In this document: one piece after another, positions 11,862-24,542 of the stretch
Layout of the letters: every line of letters begins with the position of its first letter
Position numbering within the stretch: position 1 is the first letter of the stretch
From: Diaporthe sp. PMI_573
Lineage: Eukaryota > Ascomycota > Sordariomycetes > Diaporthales > Diaporthaceae
Direction: 5' to 3'
Length of the DNA: 64,000 nucleotides
Assembly (NCBI GenBank): GCA_021399435.1
Contig: JAJTUP010000022.1
Span: 620,001 to 684,000 of the forward strand
Program-made: the position numbers and the translations under genes
Notes under the pieces: model-generated
Told to the model about the DNA's origin: nothing
Seen by the model: only the letters and a program-made list of their open reading frames with translations
The model's database searches: none

Positions 11862-13620
11862 TGTGACTGACGTAGTATCTTGACTTGGAATGGTTTTTCT
11901 CGAGTGTGGTGAGATGAGGTACGGGATTAAGATCCGTGTGTATTTTTGTAATCAAGTTGTATATGAATGAACGACCAGCGACGGCGACCAGCGGCTGAAT
12001 GGCAAGAGCCAGGAAGAGATTATACGTGAGAAAATGGATCGAGCGCAGCTGACAGAGGGAGAAAGGGCCATGAAAGGTCTGTGTAGTTGGGAGACGAGTC
12101 GATATATAGTCTATGAGTCGTGAGCATGCATCCAGACCCTCCCGAGCCCTCGTCTGGTCCCTGCCATAACAAGCCTCATGGACATGAAGCTGCCAAGAGC
12201 CCAGAGCTTGCCTATGCCGGGGATTGTGGAGCCTGGGTAGTGTAGTCCCCGGACATGGGGATGATGCTTGTCCGGAGGACGTATGCTTGTTCGCGTTGCG
12301 AGTACGCTTGGGCAACGGAGCGGACGAAGCATGTTGTCGGTCAGGACGAGGGTCGTGATTGGCCAACGAGCCGCCAAGAGGAGGACTACGATGCACTGGG
12401 AGGTTGAAACGCAGGTGACACTAGCCACAGCTATCCAATAATAGAGGGACAAGTGCGTATGAGAAGGCGAGTGGGACGGGCGGGAGCGAGGGATCTGGAT
12501 GTGGAAGGGTAGTGCCTGATCACCCAGCGGCGAACTGGGTCGCGTTTGAGGGTCTCGAGGTGATTCTCCTTGGCTGTAGTAGCCAAGAAAGGGCCCAGGC
12601 ACGTCCGGCTTTCAGACGATGGAGAGCCAGGTTGTCGGCTGGGTGGGTCACGCACACTTGATACCTGCCAAGAGCAGCCCTAGCCGAGTTGGAAGGAGGA
12701 GCGCCCCGAGCGCAGACAACTAGCGAGGAAACACGGTAAGGCGTCACTCGCTCCTAACGACTCTTCTCCAGCACAACTGGCACAGGACTGCAAACCGGAC
12801 GGGTGCAAATATAGAAAACAACGCCGGCGTTGAGGAGCCCACCTCCATGCTCATGCCCTGCCCATGCACCATGTCGGCCGCATACTGCTGGGGCGCGCAG
12901 CCTTGGCGATGTTTGGTTAAGCTTCCTCAAAGAACACGAACAAGGTGACCGATCGGAGGGCTCCACACCTAGGCGCGCATGGCTTGCGAAATCCAGGACC
13001 AAACAGGACATGCAATATTTAGCTATGGCCGTCAGACCATGGTTGAATTGAGTCGCATTCCTCCCGGAGATTGCGCGCGTGCGCTGAGCATGACTGGTGG
13101 CTGGCGAAGACGCGCTCGAGCACTGCCGTGCGTGCATCGAGCATCGAGCATCGAGCGAGAATTGGGCACCAAAGGACTGGCTGCACCAGCGTGTGGTAGC
13201 ATTTCCATATGCCCGGGAATGCTTCGAGGGGAGAAGCTTTTCCACGACCTCAGACAAGAAGCGCTCCAAGCATTGGCGCAGATTATTGTGGAGGCCTGGC
13301 CGCATGAACAGACCGCACATCGTCTATCAAGCTCTCTGGGCGATGCGGCCCTCTCGGCGGCGGAGATGGAGCGGAGCCCAGGAATCGGTTATCCTCTCTC
13401 GTCCCAGGCTGCGCGGAGAAAGATTTGTGCCGGAGGAACTGGCCCACGGCCTTTCTCCCAGTGCTCTGGGACGGCATTTCGAATGAAACAGCGAAGGTTG
13501 GGTCGTCGGATTCGTGCATGTCGGTTGACACTTTGCAGCCGAAAGCTTCTGCGCGCTGACTGACTTGAACATCTACGCGTATTGCTCCTGCAGAGCTTGT
13601 CGACAGGTTGCAGGTTGCAG

Positions 13621-13650
13621 GCGGCTGCGGCAGCGGCTGCGGCAGCGGCA
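13621..13650. repeat. GCGGCTGCGGCA short tandem repeat
   Basis: Two and a half copies of the 12-mer GCGGCTGCGGCA follow a duplicated CAGGTTG. It lies in noncoding DNA and is a simple-sequence expansion. Confidence 0.7.
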
Positions 13651-16600
13651 GGTACTCTAGGTATGCTCCGTACCTGCCTCGAGTCTAACCTCCCTTTCCG
13701 CAGAGCACAATTGAGTGCCGATGATTGCGCTTGCCCCGACTCAGGAAAACACTAGCACTTCCCCTGCCTTTTACAGGAAACGAAACAAACACGGGCCCCC
13801 TTGCCTACATTTCCCCAGCGTGAAACACGGTGCGATGCGACATCACACAGCAGCCGAGGTAGGACCCCGGCCAGACTGCTACTTATCTGCGCTCATCGTC
13901 GAAGGACTGCAATACGTGTCCGTCACGGCATTGGATCTTTGGAGTGCTTGTTCAGCAGATCATCAGATTGGGACGTGGTAGAATATCGTAGTCTTGAGGC
14001 AGCCGCAAGGTACCAGTACTGTGTAGAAGAGCAGGAGAAGGGTGTGCAGCAGCCTGCACGCTGGTTCGCTCGGGATATTCTTCCCGTGGCTCCACTGCGG
14101 ATGCAACCCCCCGGCTGACGTTTCCAACCTCATCGCTCAGCTCTCGACTGTGGTGTGCCCTTGCCAACAACTCCACCACCGTCAACTTCTCGTCAGCCTC
14201 CAGGACCCCGTGCAGCCGGACATCAACAAACGGCCACGCGGTCCCTGTGCCATTGGCCACATGGCCGGCTGTGATTTCAAATAAGCGGGTCCAGAGGTGT
14301 ATTTCCTGGCCATGGTGAGGCATCGCCAAGCTGATCGGCCTCGACTCATCCGCTGGCCAAGCAAGGTCTGTGGTTCACAATCCAGGACGACAAGCCGGAC
14401 CGCCTGGGTGCTTCCCAGCCCGAGCCGTGGGGCCAGCTCCCGCCTGACAGACACACGTTCTCTTCATGGTCAATCGTTTCATTGCCACGCTGTTGCCACG
14501 GACAAGACGAACTGGCGGCCCTTCCCTTTCGCCAGCCGTACTAAGCAGCTGCACCTGCCTGGCGTTCCTCAAGCATTTGCTCTGCCTGGGATCTAGGCAC
14601 CGAGAGACTTTTCCCACGACGAGTCTACCAGTTCGGTTCGGTAGAGCAAACACCATTCAGCCAAGGAATGTCCAGTGACTCGGCCTCTTTGCCACCAGCC
14701 CACAAATGAACTCGACTCCGCGCGAGCGGACATCTGCGCCTTGAGCTTCTGGAAACGCATTGCCTGACATATTGCACACCATGCACACCATGCACACCGG
14801 CACCAGTAATACCAGGACTTTCCAATAATGGCATCAACATCCCAGACGCAGACAAAACTTCGTCGCACAATCACCGCACTTCGGCCAACAGGATTCTGTC
14901 GCTGCGTCCAGCTAATCCGGATTAGCTCTCCAAATCTGCAACTAATTCTGGCCAACGGTGCGCGCCGCATAACAACCTTACAATAACCTTATTTCTCGGG
15001 CGAAAACTAATCGGAAGTTCCATCTCTCAAAATATCAGGACGGCATTGACAGCTATCGAGGCTAGCTGTATCAAGTCGCCGGCAGGTCCCTTGTGCCAAC
15101 ATCATCTAGGCCCATCCTGCAAGCGCCGGCTATCTAGTAAGCTGTTGGTTGTATCCCAGGGCGCAAGGCGTCCTAGATCGGTCGAGGCATTTTGTCTGGT
15201 GATATTTTCGTCTTGGTCTGGGGAAAGCGCAGCTAATTTGGTCCATGAACGCTAAGCATCTGCACCACTACGGCGAGGCCACGCATCTCATAATACCTCA
15301 CTCTCAACGGCCCGGCGCCTTCACAGAAGTGAAGGCATCCAGGCCCGTCTGGACTTTGTCTGGCTGGTTTGACTAGTGATCCGGTTAGCACTACGGCCAC
15401 CCTGACGACAAGTCTGGCTGGGAATCGCGGCCACGATTCAGTCACATACCTGGCATTTCGCAGCGGCGCACCAGCATAGAGTTCGGTGCCAACGCAAGAG
15501 CCAACGCTTCGACGCCCATCACGAATTCTCCTGTCTATCTTAGTCCGCCTCCGATGCATGCGACTGGCTGATCGGATGAGTCCTGTCAAGGTCCACGTCG
15601 AACCTAAATTTATTGACTTCTTGGAAGATCTATATTGTCGTCCAAGTGGTCGGGATGAGCCGGTCTATGCGCATCTTAAGAGTTCAGCATGACTGCGTTA
15701 TGGTCTTGTGCAACTAGGACATGACTTCTTTGACGAGCGGGTGGGCTTTGGGCACCCACTTTGGCGACAACCTCTACGACCTCGAAGGCCAAGCACGTCG
15801 TCGTCAACCTACTTGCTAATATCCCGCATGCCGTGCGACATCCGCCGGGCACATCACGGGGTATCCCGTCTGATGAATGGCAGCCCCAGCTGGCATCGGC
15901 TTGAAATCCGCATCGAGGGGGTCGGCTTTCGGCAAGAAGGGCAAGCTCCAGCTGAGCTGTCACTCTCGATGATCATCGATGAGCAGGGTGCCTTCTTGTC
16001 TCGCAGACACTGCTGACCTTGGCAATCAAGACGAGGCAGCGGACCGACCACAAAGTTTTGAAGAGGCAGTCCTCGCGCTACTTGATCGAGAACAGTCGAT
16101 GCACGATTCGAGCACAGGTTTCTGGTCATCATCACGAGCGCAAGGCAAAGTACAGCCATCTGTATTCTTGAGTACAGATTTCGTGGAAGTACGAGTCTCC
16201 GAGACTCAGTTCTTGTCCAGAGACCCTGGCATGCTTAAACACCTCGCCTTGACCGAGGTAGAAGCTGGTAGTTCTGCTGGGGTTCATACAGTGGTGTGCC
16301 GACATAACTGAATGGAGTCCATCAGGTCACCTGGTGTTCCAGTACTGTCGTTTGGAATGGAACGGAAAGCGGAGCAAGTGCTCATGACCGAGCATCCTAG
16401 ACACGACAACACTCTACAGCCATTTTGTGTCTCCCTTGCTTTTTGCTTTGCTTGATCTACTTCAATGTTGTGTTGCAGGGACTTGTGCGAGTGTACAAGT
16501 CGTACATCTCGGGAACCATAAGGGCTAAGCTGGTGATTGTTCACCTACTGTGAGAATGACTTTGAAGGGTCATTTGATGTCATACTCTAAATTGTAACTT

Positions 16601-17967
16601 CTACTCCGCCTCGTGTCGATCGACTGGTGCCATTAGAGACTGGTCTGTCTGGCGGACTCTATGGTTCTGTTGCCGAGATAGCATGTGGGCGCATCAGCTA
16701 CAGCGCAATCCTGGACGGAGGAAACTGGGAACGGCTGCTATTCAGATGATATCATGGGCAGACGCGATCTGGACGAGTCTCTGTTCTCTAGAGCTGGCCA
16801 CGTCAATGTGGAGGCATTCGTACGGACACGTCGGCGGATGGGAAGGACCATGAACATTTGATGTGATTGAGAGCAATAAGACAGGGCAGACCTCTATGCA
16901 ATAGCTACTGGTCAGTTACTCTGGACCTTTGCGGCTTTCCTGACATCGGCTGCATTGTCTGCGATCCCTTCAGATCGCCACGGTCTGGCACTACTCCGAA
17001 TCTACTATGATTCCATCTCTCTACACTTCCTCTTTTCGCTGCTAGGTCGTCTCGCAGATGTTGCCATACCAAGGTGGGCCATGGCAGTCACTCACGTTGA
17101 ATATGACGCCCATGACAGGCCGTGCAGGCCGGTCAGAGGAGACGTGGAGGATGCAGCGGAGTGATACCTGGCGGGCAGGTGCTCCGGCTCGTCTGCTTGC
17201 GTCGCGCTTAGAGGGGCGGCACTGCACTGATTGGCACGCAACCAAATCTCTCAAGTTCCTGACTTACGGTGACGGAAAGGATTGGGGTCTTACAGAAACC
17301 TGGCGTGTTGAGGGTATGACTGCCCGCTATGAGAAGCAAACATCCACACGCAACAGTCACTATCGTGGTGGCCAGGTCAGTCTCAGAAAGATCATGCTCA
17401 TGTCAGTGCATGCTTGAGAGCGTCATGACGGTTGGATGAAGTTCGCCGTCCTCGAGCCGCAAAAGGCGACCATCGCGAGCGTCTCTGGCGCTGGAGTGGC
17501 TATCCGGACACGATATACCCAGCGTGGAAGAGCTAGAGGAATGGAAATGGAGGGAATCATTTACCAGCCATCATGTCGTGTGGTAACTTGCGCCAACAAC
17601 AATATTGCGGCTGGTTCGAGCGGCCGACAAGCTGTGGAGGGCCAACACAACCGATGTGTGAAGTTGGTCCGATGGGCTCTCCAGAGTGGCATCGCCCATT
17701 TGGTCAAGCTACGAAATTCGTCTGCGCCTCACACCAACGGGCGGAACTGGCGTCCTTTGTTCCACGACGGCATGGGATATCCAGCTGGGCGGAAACTCGA
17801 CGGTGCAGACAAAGGAACTCCCAAGGAGTAAAAGCGACAAGATCGATGGCGTGGTGTGCTCGATTCTCTTGCAGCCTGTAAGCCCAAGATTCAGACGTGC
17901 TCCGAGGTCCAGCATCACCTCCCGGAGTGGCCACTCATCAAACTTACGACACGCCGGATGACCAGGC

Positions 17968-18099
17968 ATGGGAGACCAAACGCAAGAGACGCTCAAAACC
18001 GCGGGGGCTGTGGCGTTGATCATCGGATTGATCATCCTGTGCGCTGTAGCGGGGAGGCTCTGCGTGAAGCGAAACCGTACAGACGCGCCGTTGTTGTAA
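17968..18099 (+). CDS. Possible small membrane protein or last exon of an unresolved gene
   Basis: A 43-codon frame starts MGDQTQETLKTAG, runs through an uninterrupted hydrophobic stretch AVALIIGLIILCAVAG and ends with a basic tail containing RLCVKRNRTD. This is the layout of a single-pass helix with a cytoplasmic positive flank. The same reading frame is open upstream from about 17661 to 17958 (containing TTAWDIQLGGNSTVQTKEL) and is separated from it by one TGA. A GTAAGC at 17878 or a GTAAAA at 17828 could be a donor that removes this stop, so it may be the last exon of a type I membrane protein. I do not recognise the family, and the exon structure is unresolved. Confidence 0.3.
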   Translation: MGDQTQETLKTAGAVALIIGLIILCAVAGRLCVKRNRTDAPLL

Positions 18100-19296
18100 G
18101 GAGTTCTCGTCGTCGTCGCGCCTTCGTCGGCCCCTGCCCCTCGTCCCTCCCCCGGCGACAGCCTTGGAATGCTCCTGCGATTGCGTGGCCAGGGAAATTC
18201 CGTCGAGGAGATGACGATCGTGAATAGTTGAGGCTCGGCTGACCCAATCTCGCATGCAGGACACCGAAATACTCAACGGATCCGCCACCTTCGTTAGCCT
18301 AACTAAGTCGATCTTTATGAGATAGGACAAGAGATGGGATAAGATGAGATGTGGAAGGCTGGCTTGGCTGGCAGCTGGGTAGAAATGATCTTCAATCTCG
18401 GTCTCGGTCCTCCACTACAGCAGGATTGCACTCGAAAGACGATGGGTGCATGGTGGCTCACGTGTGGCTGTGAGGCTTAACTGATCGACAGGCGAGCATG
18501 GGAGGGCTGGTCTGTCAGTTGTGGTCGGTGGTCGAGGTGAGCGAATTGCACGAAGAGGGCAAGCGCCGGGTTAAGGTGAACAGTTTGGGTCCATCATGCC
18601 GAATGTGACACTGCTTTGTCGCCCCTGAGTCAAGGGGCCCTCTAATCTCAGCGAATCTCGTGTTTCTCGGGCCACTCAAGCACCAGTCCCAATAAGAGTC
18701 CAGGCGCCGGCCGAAGCGAGAGAGAGCGCGCGCGACTGGACAAAACGGGGCATAAGGCCATTGTCAATGACCCGTCACCTGGTTCCTGTCATTGTAATCT
18801 GCGATTGTCGGTCGGCCACGGGGGGCGTTAAAGGCAAGCGAGCCAAGAAAAAGGCCTGCATCTGGTGCGCACAAAGCTTTTGTCCCTGTCCAACCAAGGC
18901 GCTGCCGTCCGGGACTCACCCCTTAAGAGTGACTTCACCATCCCTGCGGGAATCCACAAATATCGGCTCGATGCCCTGCCCCAACTGCCACAACTACCCC
19001 TGCCCTCCTGCTTCCCCAAAGAGTCGAGATTCAATCCAGTCTCACCCTCGCATCCATCCATTTGTTTTGTTTCGAGGAGATCCCGAGTCTGGTGATTGAC
19101 CATTCTCGACCCCGACTTCTAACATCAATCCTGAACCACCATCAACTAATAATAATAACCAAAACACACCACATCACCTGTCGCATCTCCCGCACCAGCC
19201 TCGACCGTCTCTCCCACCAGCCCCACCGACTTTCTGTCTCATCGCCTGCCGCACTCGTTCCGGGCAAGACTCATAGCCGAGCGGCCAACAGCGACC

Positions 19297-19595
19297 ATGA
19301 CCAACTCCAGCAGCCTCTTCCACTTCTCGGACGAGTTCACGGAATGGGCCAAGCAAGAGGACATGGTCAACAACCAGATGAACACCAACTGGATCCCCGC
19401 CTACGTCATCATCACCCTGATCCCCATCGGCTTCATCGTCTGCGCAGCGCTGGCGAGCCGCAAGGAGACCAAGAGGCAGATCAGCGAGCGCCAGGCCAGG
19501 GCGGCCAGGATAGGTAAGCTGCTTCCCCTATGGCTATGCAACATGGTGGCGAACTCACGTGCTAACTCGGACTGGCAGGCGGCAACTGGGACTGA
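19297..19595 (+). CDS. Small single-pass membrane protein, 77 residues
   Basis: Exons 19297-19513 and 19579-19595 around a 65 bp intron with GTAAGC, a GCTAAC branch site and CAG acceptor. The protein starts MTNSSSLFHFSDEFTEWAKQ, has one membrane helix at about residues 33-53 (WIPAYVIITLIPIGFIVCAA) and a basic tail with RKETKRQISERQARAARIG, ending GGNWD. The N-terminus is acidic and the tail basic, which suggests the tail faces the cytosol. I do not recognise the family. If the intron is kept, the frame stays open to 19941 and gives 214 residues; an acceptor at 19620-19621 would give an in-frame 178-residue form. The GGNWD ending is preferred because its splice signals are the best. Confidence 0.6.
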
Positions 19596-22548
19596 GCATG
19601 GGGACGGCGGGATGATCGAAGTGACGGATCTGGAAGCAGGGCTCGCCAAGAGGGCGGGCAGAGTAACCACAACTACAACAACAGCCGCAGCCGCAGCAGA
19701 GACAGGGACAGCACCCACCGATCCGAGGACGAGGGCGGACGGCCCGACGTCCAGCATGGGTGCGGTCATTGCTGGCGGCGCGATACAGGGCGTTGACGAT
19801 CAGAACCGGCCTAGGCGGCAGCGGAGGGCCTCGTCAACCGGGCAACACGAGCCGGTGCAAGAGCGCGCCATCGCCGGACCGTCAAGCAGCGCCCGTAGAA
19901 GGGCCAGGGGGCGGACCGTCTGGCCGAGCGCCTTCGAGTGAGCGGCAGGACGGGAAGAAGTGATACACAGGACGTGTCGAGGCAGATCAGAGCCCGGCCG
20001 AGATGGCTGGATGGCTGGTCAGTCAGGTCTAGAGGGCAAGGGGGGGTATATCTCACCTTCCGGGGCATGCCTGCGTCTTGGAAAATGCACCCGGTGGCCG
20101 CGGGTAGAGAGTCTCATTGCCTGGATGGGTAAAACCAGGTGATTAATTAATATGAAGCAGAGGTTCAGAAAAAGACGAGATTCCCAAAATGCTGATATTG
20201 TGAACGACTGACATTGGTTGGCTGCTAGCGCTGACCTCGGATCCTTCCAGGCACGTCTGCGGCACAAGCTCTACCAAGCTCTACCAAGCTCCCGGGCCGC
20301 CCTGCAGGCCAAGATCGGGGTCCAGGGTTGCAGGGTTGCCCAGCTGCCAGCCTATCAATGCGGCCACCAACACGTCCGATCCGCCGACATGAGTGCTCAC
20401 TTCATTTTGGAATGTTCGCCCGATAATCGATGCCGACTCCACACAGCATACGATGTCGACGCGAAAAGCGACACCTGGTGGCTGAGGCGGATGCATGGGG
20501 CGATTAAGTCCGGCAGGGGCACGGCCGACAGCGGCTTGGTGCCAACCACCACGCGGCATCATCGAGTCCGTCAGCGATCCTGCAGGATCGATCTACTGTA
20601 GCACATGTAGTTTGGTTGGGTTCCTCCTACGATGCTGGAGTTGGCAGCACAGGGAAGCGTTGGTCGCTGCAGTTGATTAGCTCTGAACCCCGCGATGAGG
20701 AACAGATGCTGTGCCTCAACTCGGCAGGGGCGTCAGAGCTTATTCCGACGTCCTGTCACAACCCGGTCCCATTTGTTGCGGCCAGCAGGCATGACACCTC
20801 TGTAAGGAGCTTAATTTTGGGGCGAGTCAATCAACGTGTTTGACGTGAGAGTCATTTCTGAACGTCTTCGTGAGGCTACATTGCAGTAGCTGATTTTCGA
20901 GACTGATTTTTCGAGAGTGTGAACAATATGCAATATTCTGCACAGAACATGAACCAATTGCTATATTGTAGCACCCAGTCAATCGACCACACAGAAATGG
21001 GAGACGAGGACACTTCTGGTGCTATTATGTTCCACATCAGTCTCTGAGGAGGGGAGTTCTCTGAACACCCAAACTCCACTGTGCAGCGCCGGGGAACTGG
21101 CCTCAATAAACTGTTCAAACAAATAAGCCGAAAATGTGCGGTTCATCTTGATGAATGGCTTATCACATTGAACGGCTTTTCAGGATAAATGGTCTATTCT
21201 GAAAGAGGTTATAAAATGGCGAAGCATCAATTGTACCCAAGAAAGAATCAGGTCTGCACTTGGAATTGAAGTCTGCTTTTCAATTCTCATCATTAAAACC
21301 AGCTTCTGATCTCGCTTAGGTAAGTCTCGTCCTCTCGGGCAGACTGTCGATATTCATTGTCTGGTGTTGCCATCTTCGCTAGCTTCCTCCCTCTCAACAC
21401 TATCCCTCTACTAGAGCAAATAACCCGTTTAGCTCTGATAAACTGTTCATTTAGATAGCCTTTCATTCATAGACCGTATATGTTCGGCTTTTTCAGCTAA
21501 CCGTTTGAACCGTACACACAAAGTTTCAACCGTGGTCACGATGTGCACCCACCGTCTATTCTCACCTTGTATAGACGGCACTGTCCTCTCATCCATATTG
21601 TCCGCTCAACACCGTGAATTGCACTTATCCCCAAGTGTCAAGCACTGACAGATCACGAATTTCTGAATTCACCCAACAGAAGAACTAAACGCTGCTAGGC
21701 TGTTAATTGATAGAGTGTCAAAGCTTGTACAGGTTCATTGGAAAGAATATGTCGCAGAAACCAAGGGCTGGGCTTGGTCCTCCCCGATGCTATCTTCACT
21801 CGAGGTCCCAGAGCTATGAGAGACGAGCTACAAAACAAATGACACTAGTCGTCTGTGCTGTGTACAAGATCCAGCTCCTAGCGCATACTCCTACTTCAAA
21901 TCACAGCAGTGTTGGGTCTGGCGGGAGTAGAGCTTAATATCATTCATATCCATGACTTACACGTTTCGATCCGAATAAAAGACGGGCAAGATAAGCTGTT
22001 CTACTCGCTCTGTCTTGACTTGTTCTTCAAAGTTGACGAGCGGCACGCTCCCCTCCACACGCACTGGCCATACCTGCGGAAGAATGCATGACATGTGCCG
22101 CACAGAGTGTAAGTTTAAGAGGAGGATACATGATCCCCCAGCGGCAGTGCTCTCGGTTGATTGCTCGGCATCACCACCCAAGCTAGTTTCCTAGCCGTGA
22201 CAGCTGTCAGCAAGCGGACTGGCATTGTTGATGTAATGTTGTTGTTTCGTAAAGCTCAAGCTCAGACACGTTCTACCAGCCGGGCATCAGACCGCTCCCA
22301 TACTAGTTGCGTGGTGGGCGGTTCTAAAGTTGACAGGCCCACGGAACACAAGGTTCGAACCTAACAACCGCTCAGGATCTCCTTAAATAGAAGAGTTGCC
22401 TGACGTGATCAGGCTTTCGAATGTAGTCGCAAAGCACCCACCCCGTAAGCACAGGTGGACGGAGAACAGGTGTGTTTCAACACCAATTGTCAGATACCCA
22501 AGGCGAGACAGTCTTTGACTTTTCTTACCCCTCCACATCAGTTCCAAA
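19596..22548. other. Intergenic with an AT-rich core
   Basis: No supported gene. From about 20,850 to 22,000 the DNA is visibly more AT-rich (roughly 60 percent by eye) than the rest of the window, which may reflect a long promoter or an old mutated repeat. The end of the stretch is the leader of the citrate-synthase-like gene. Confidence 0.5.
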
Positions 22549-24542
22549 ATGTCATCTTTCGGCGACCACATGCAACCGCCCAGCGCCCGCGCTGTACGAA
22601 CCGGATCGTTCCCGACATATCTTTATCCACGTGAGCACCATCTCAATGCACAAAATGGACCGTTCCAATATCCTCCTGATGGACGAACCGGATCGTTCCC
22701 TCATCATCTTCATGAAGCTGCACCAACCTCAGAGTATTCGCCGGGTGAACAGCGTAGCTCGTTGACTGTGGTTGACAACCGGACGGGTCGCTGCTACGAC
22801 CTTCCTGTTGCACAAAACTCCATCAAGGCCACAGACTTCCAGCAGATCAAGACTCCTCGCAATGAAAAGAATCCAGTCGAGCAGAACAATGCAGGAATCC
22901 GCATCTTCGATCCGGGCTTCCAAAACACAGCATGCATGCAATCCGAAATCACGTATGTTGATGGAGATGCAGGCGAAATTGCCTATCGGGGCACTCCTGT
23001 CGCCGACTTGTTCTTCTCCGGAAGGCCATTCGAGCACGTCGCTTTCCTCCTGATTTTTGGCCATCTCCCTAATGATTCGGAGGCAGTGGCGTTCAACACG
23101 TCGATTGCAACTTCTGAGATGCCACCTCAAGCTATATTCGACACGATCAACAATCTTCCGTGAGTGAACTGCTAAAGATAGACACACTAACCTCGAGAGA
23201 TCGAGCTGACTTTTCAAGACTGGAGACGCATGGCCCAACAGCCATTGGCGCCGTCCTGGCCCTACACGTATCTCTGAGTCCCGAGAAGATCCCAGCATAC
23301 CGCGGGGAGAACCTCTACAAAGGCAACATGGCCGCCATAGACAAGGAAGTCCCGCAACAGATCTTCACCGTCTCTGTCATCGTATCAGCGATATTCTGCC
23401 GTCTCCACGGCCGCGAGTTTGCACCGCCCCAGCCTTCTTACTCGTACATCGAGAATATCCTGCACATGATGAGATTTGTAGAGCCAGGAACGGGAAAGCC
23501 TGATCCTCGAGTATGGGTCACCTCCGCAATTTTCCCCTGTCCCAACCTCAATGTACGACCTCTACTTGTATGGGGCATCCGACTGACTACTTGTAGGTTG
23601 TCAAGTTGCTCAGTCGCACCATGATACTCATGGCAGACCATGAGATCACCAATTCCGCCTCGGTCCTTCTCAACACGGCATCCACGCTGGCAGACCCCTA
23701 CTCGTGCTGCGCCGCCGCGACGCTTTCTGGCATCGGCATCCTCCATGGCGGTGCCATCGAGGTCGCTTACAAGCAGCTCGACGCTGTGCGCGACCTGAAT
23801 GAGGTCCCGATGTTGATCGAAGCTGTCAAGTCAGGCAAGATGCGACTCTTTGGGTACGGTCATAGGAAATGGAAAGTAAGTCTATCTTGCCGGGTCCTGA
23901 AGAGCCCTGCATCTCGTAGACATGTCCTATTCATTCCTCATCTCACTTGAAATTTTTTTTTATGAGAACATGGATGGGCACTGACCAGCATATAGATGTC
24001 GGACCCGCGATCGGTCCTCTTCCGCGAGCTGATTGCCGAGGCCATGGAAGACATCGAGTCCCTCAGAGAAGACCACCACCTCGCCGTCGCGCTCGAGATC
24101 GACCGTGTCGCGTCCCAGGACCCATACTTCCAGTCGCGTAACCTGTGCGCCAACGCAGATCTCTTCCTAAGCTTTGCGTACAAGGCCATGTAAGCATCTC
24201 TGCCCCTGTTCCTTCCGATCTGGCCGAACGTTTTCAAGTCAATGCTAATCTGGAACTCGGGGTGTTAAAAGGGGTATTCCTCCTGACTTCATCCTGCCCA
24301 TGACGCTCCTAAACAGGAACCCGGGATACGTGGCACACTGGCGGGAAGCAATGGGTAAGTGGAACACCACAGCATTCGTTGCGCCAATCGTTATCTTGTT
24401 ACTGATCTGGGTTTCGTGTGAGAACGTAGCCGACCCCAAGCCTCGCATGTGGCGGCCACTGCAGATCTATGTCGGAAATATCCCGCCGCAGAAGCAGGAT
24501 GATGGATTGAAGAAGACTCCGGTGGCTTCAAGCAGTCTATGA
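22549..24542 (+). CDS. Citrate-synthase-family enzyme (citrate or alkylcitrate synthase-like)
   Basis: Would condense an acyl-CoA with oxaloacetate. Six exons: 22549-23159, 23219-23510, 23597-23875, 23996-24189, 24272-24354, 24430-24542; 523 residues. All phases match. Family signatures are YVDGDAGEIAYRGTP, LSPEKIPAYRG, MADHEIT (His316), GILHGGAIEV (His351), GYGHRKWK (His390) and CANADLF (Asp449), so the three catalytic residues (pig His274, His320, Asp375) are kept. Unlike mitochondrial citrate synthase, it has no clear presequence; instead the first 75 residues form a Pro/His-rich extension with two RTGSFP repeats. GHRKWK replaces the usual GHRIYK. The divergent sequence suggests a paralogue, perhaps for specialised metabolism such as alkylcitrate formation, but no polyketide or fatty-acid synthase gene is nearby. 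Substrate cannot be told from sequence. Confidence 0.92.

Larger units (their letters stand above)
11862..19296. other. 7.4 kb gene-poor stretch
   Basis: No gene can be named here. It contains a GC-rich tandem repeat near 13621 and, at 17.4-18.1 kb, an open frame with a strong membrane helix listed separately. Other open frames are short and lie on both strands without domain signals. The final kilobase before 19297 is pyrimidine-rich and looks like a promoter and leader. Confidence 0.5.

Noticed and set aside
11764..12602. Overlapping minus-strand frames of 160-210 codons upstream of the secreted-protein gene
   Set aside because: They overlap each other in different frames, lack domains, and lie in what must be the promoter and leader of that gene.
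12979..13563. 194-codon plus-strand frame
   Set aside because: No domain, Arg/Ser/Cys-rich composition, and equally long frames on the other strand suggest chance in GC-rich DNA.
15700..16320. Possible retroelement remnant in the plus strand
   Set aside because: Short open blocks with several stops, but no reverse transcriptase, integrase or gag motif and no terminal repeats.
22320..22380. Possible tRNA T-loop (GGTTCGAACC) near 22350
   Set aside because: No matching T stem, D arm or acceptor stem can be formed around it.
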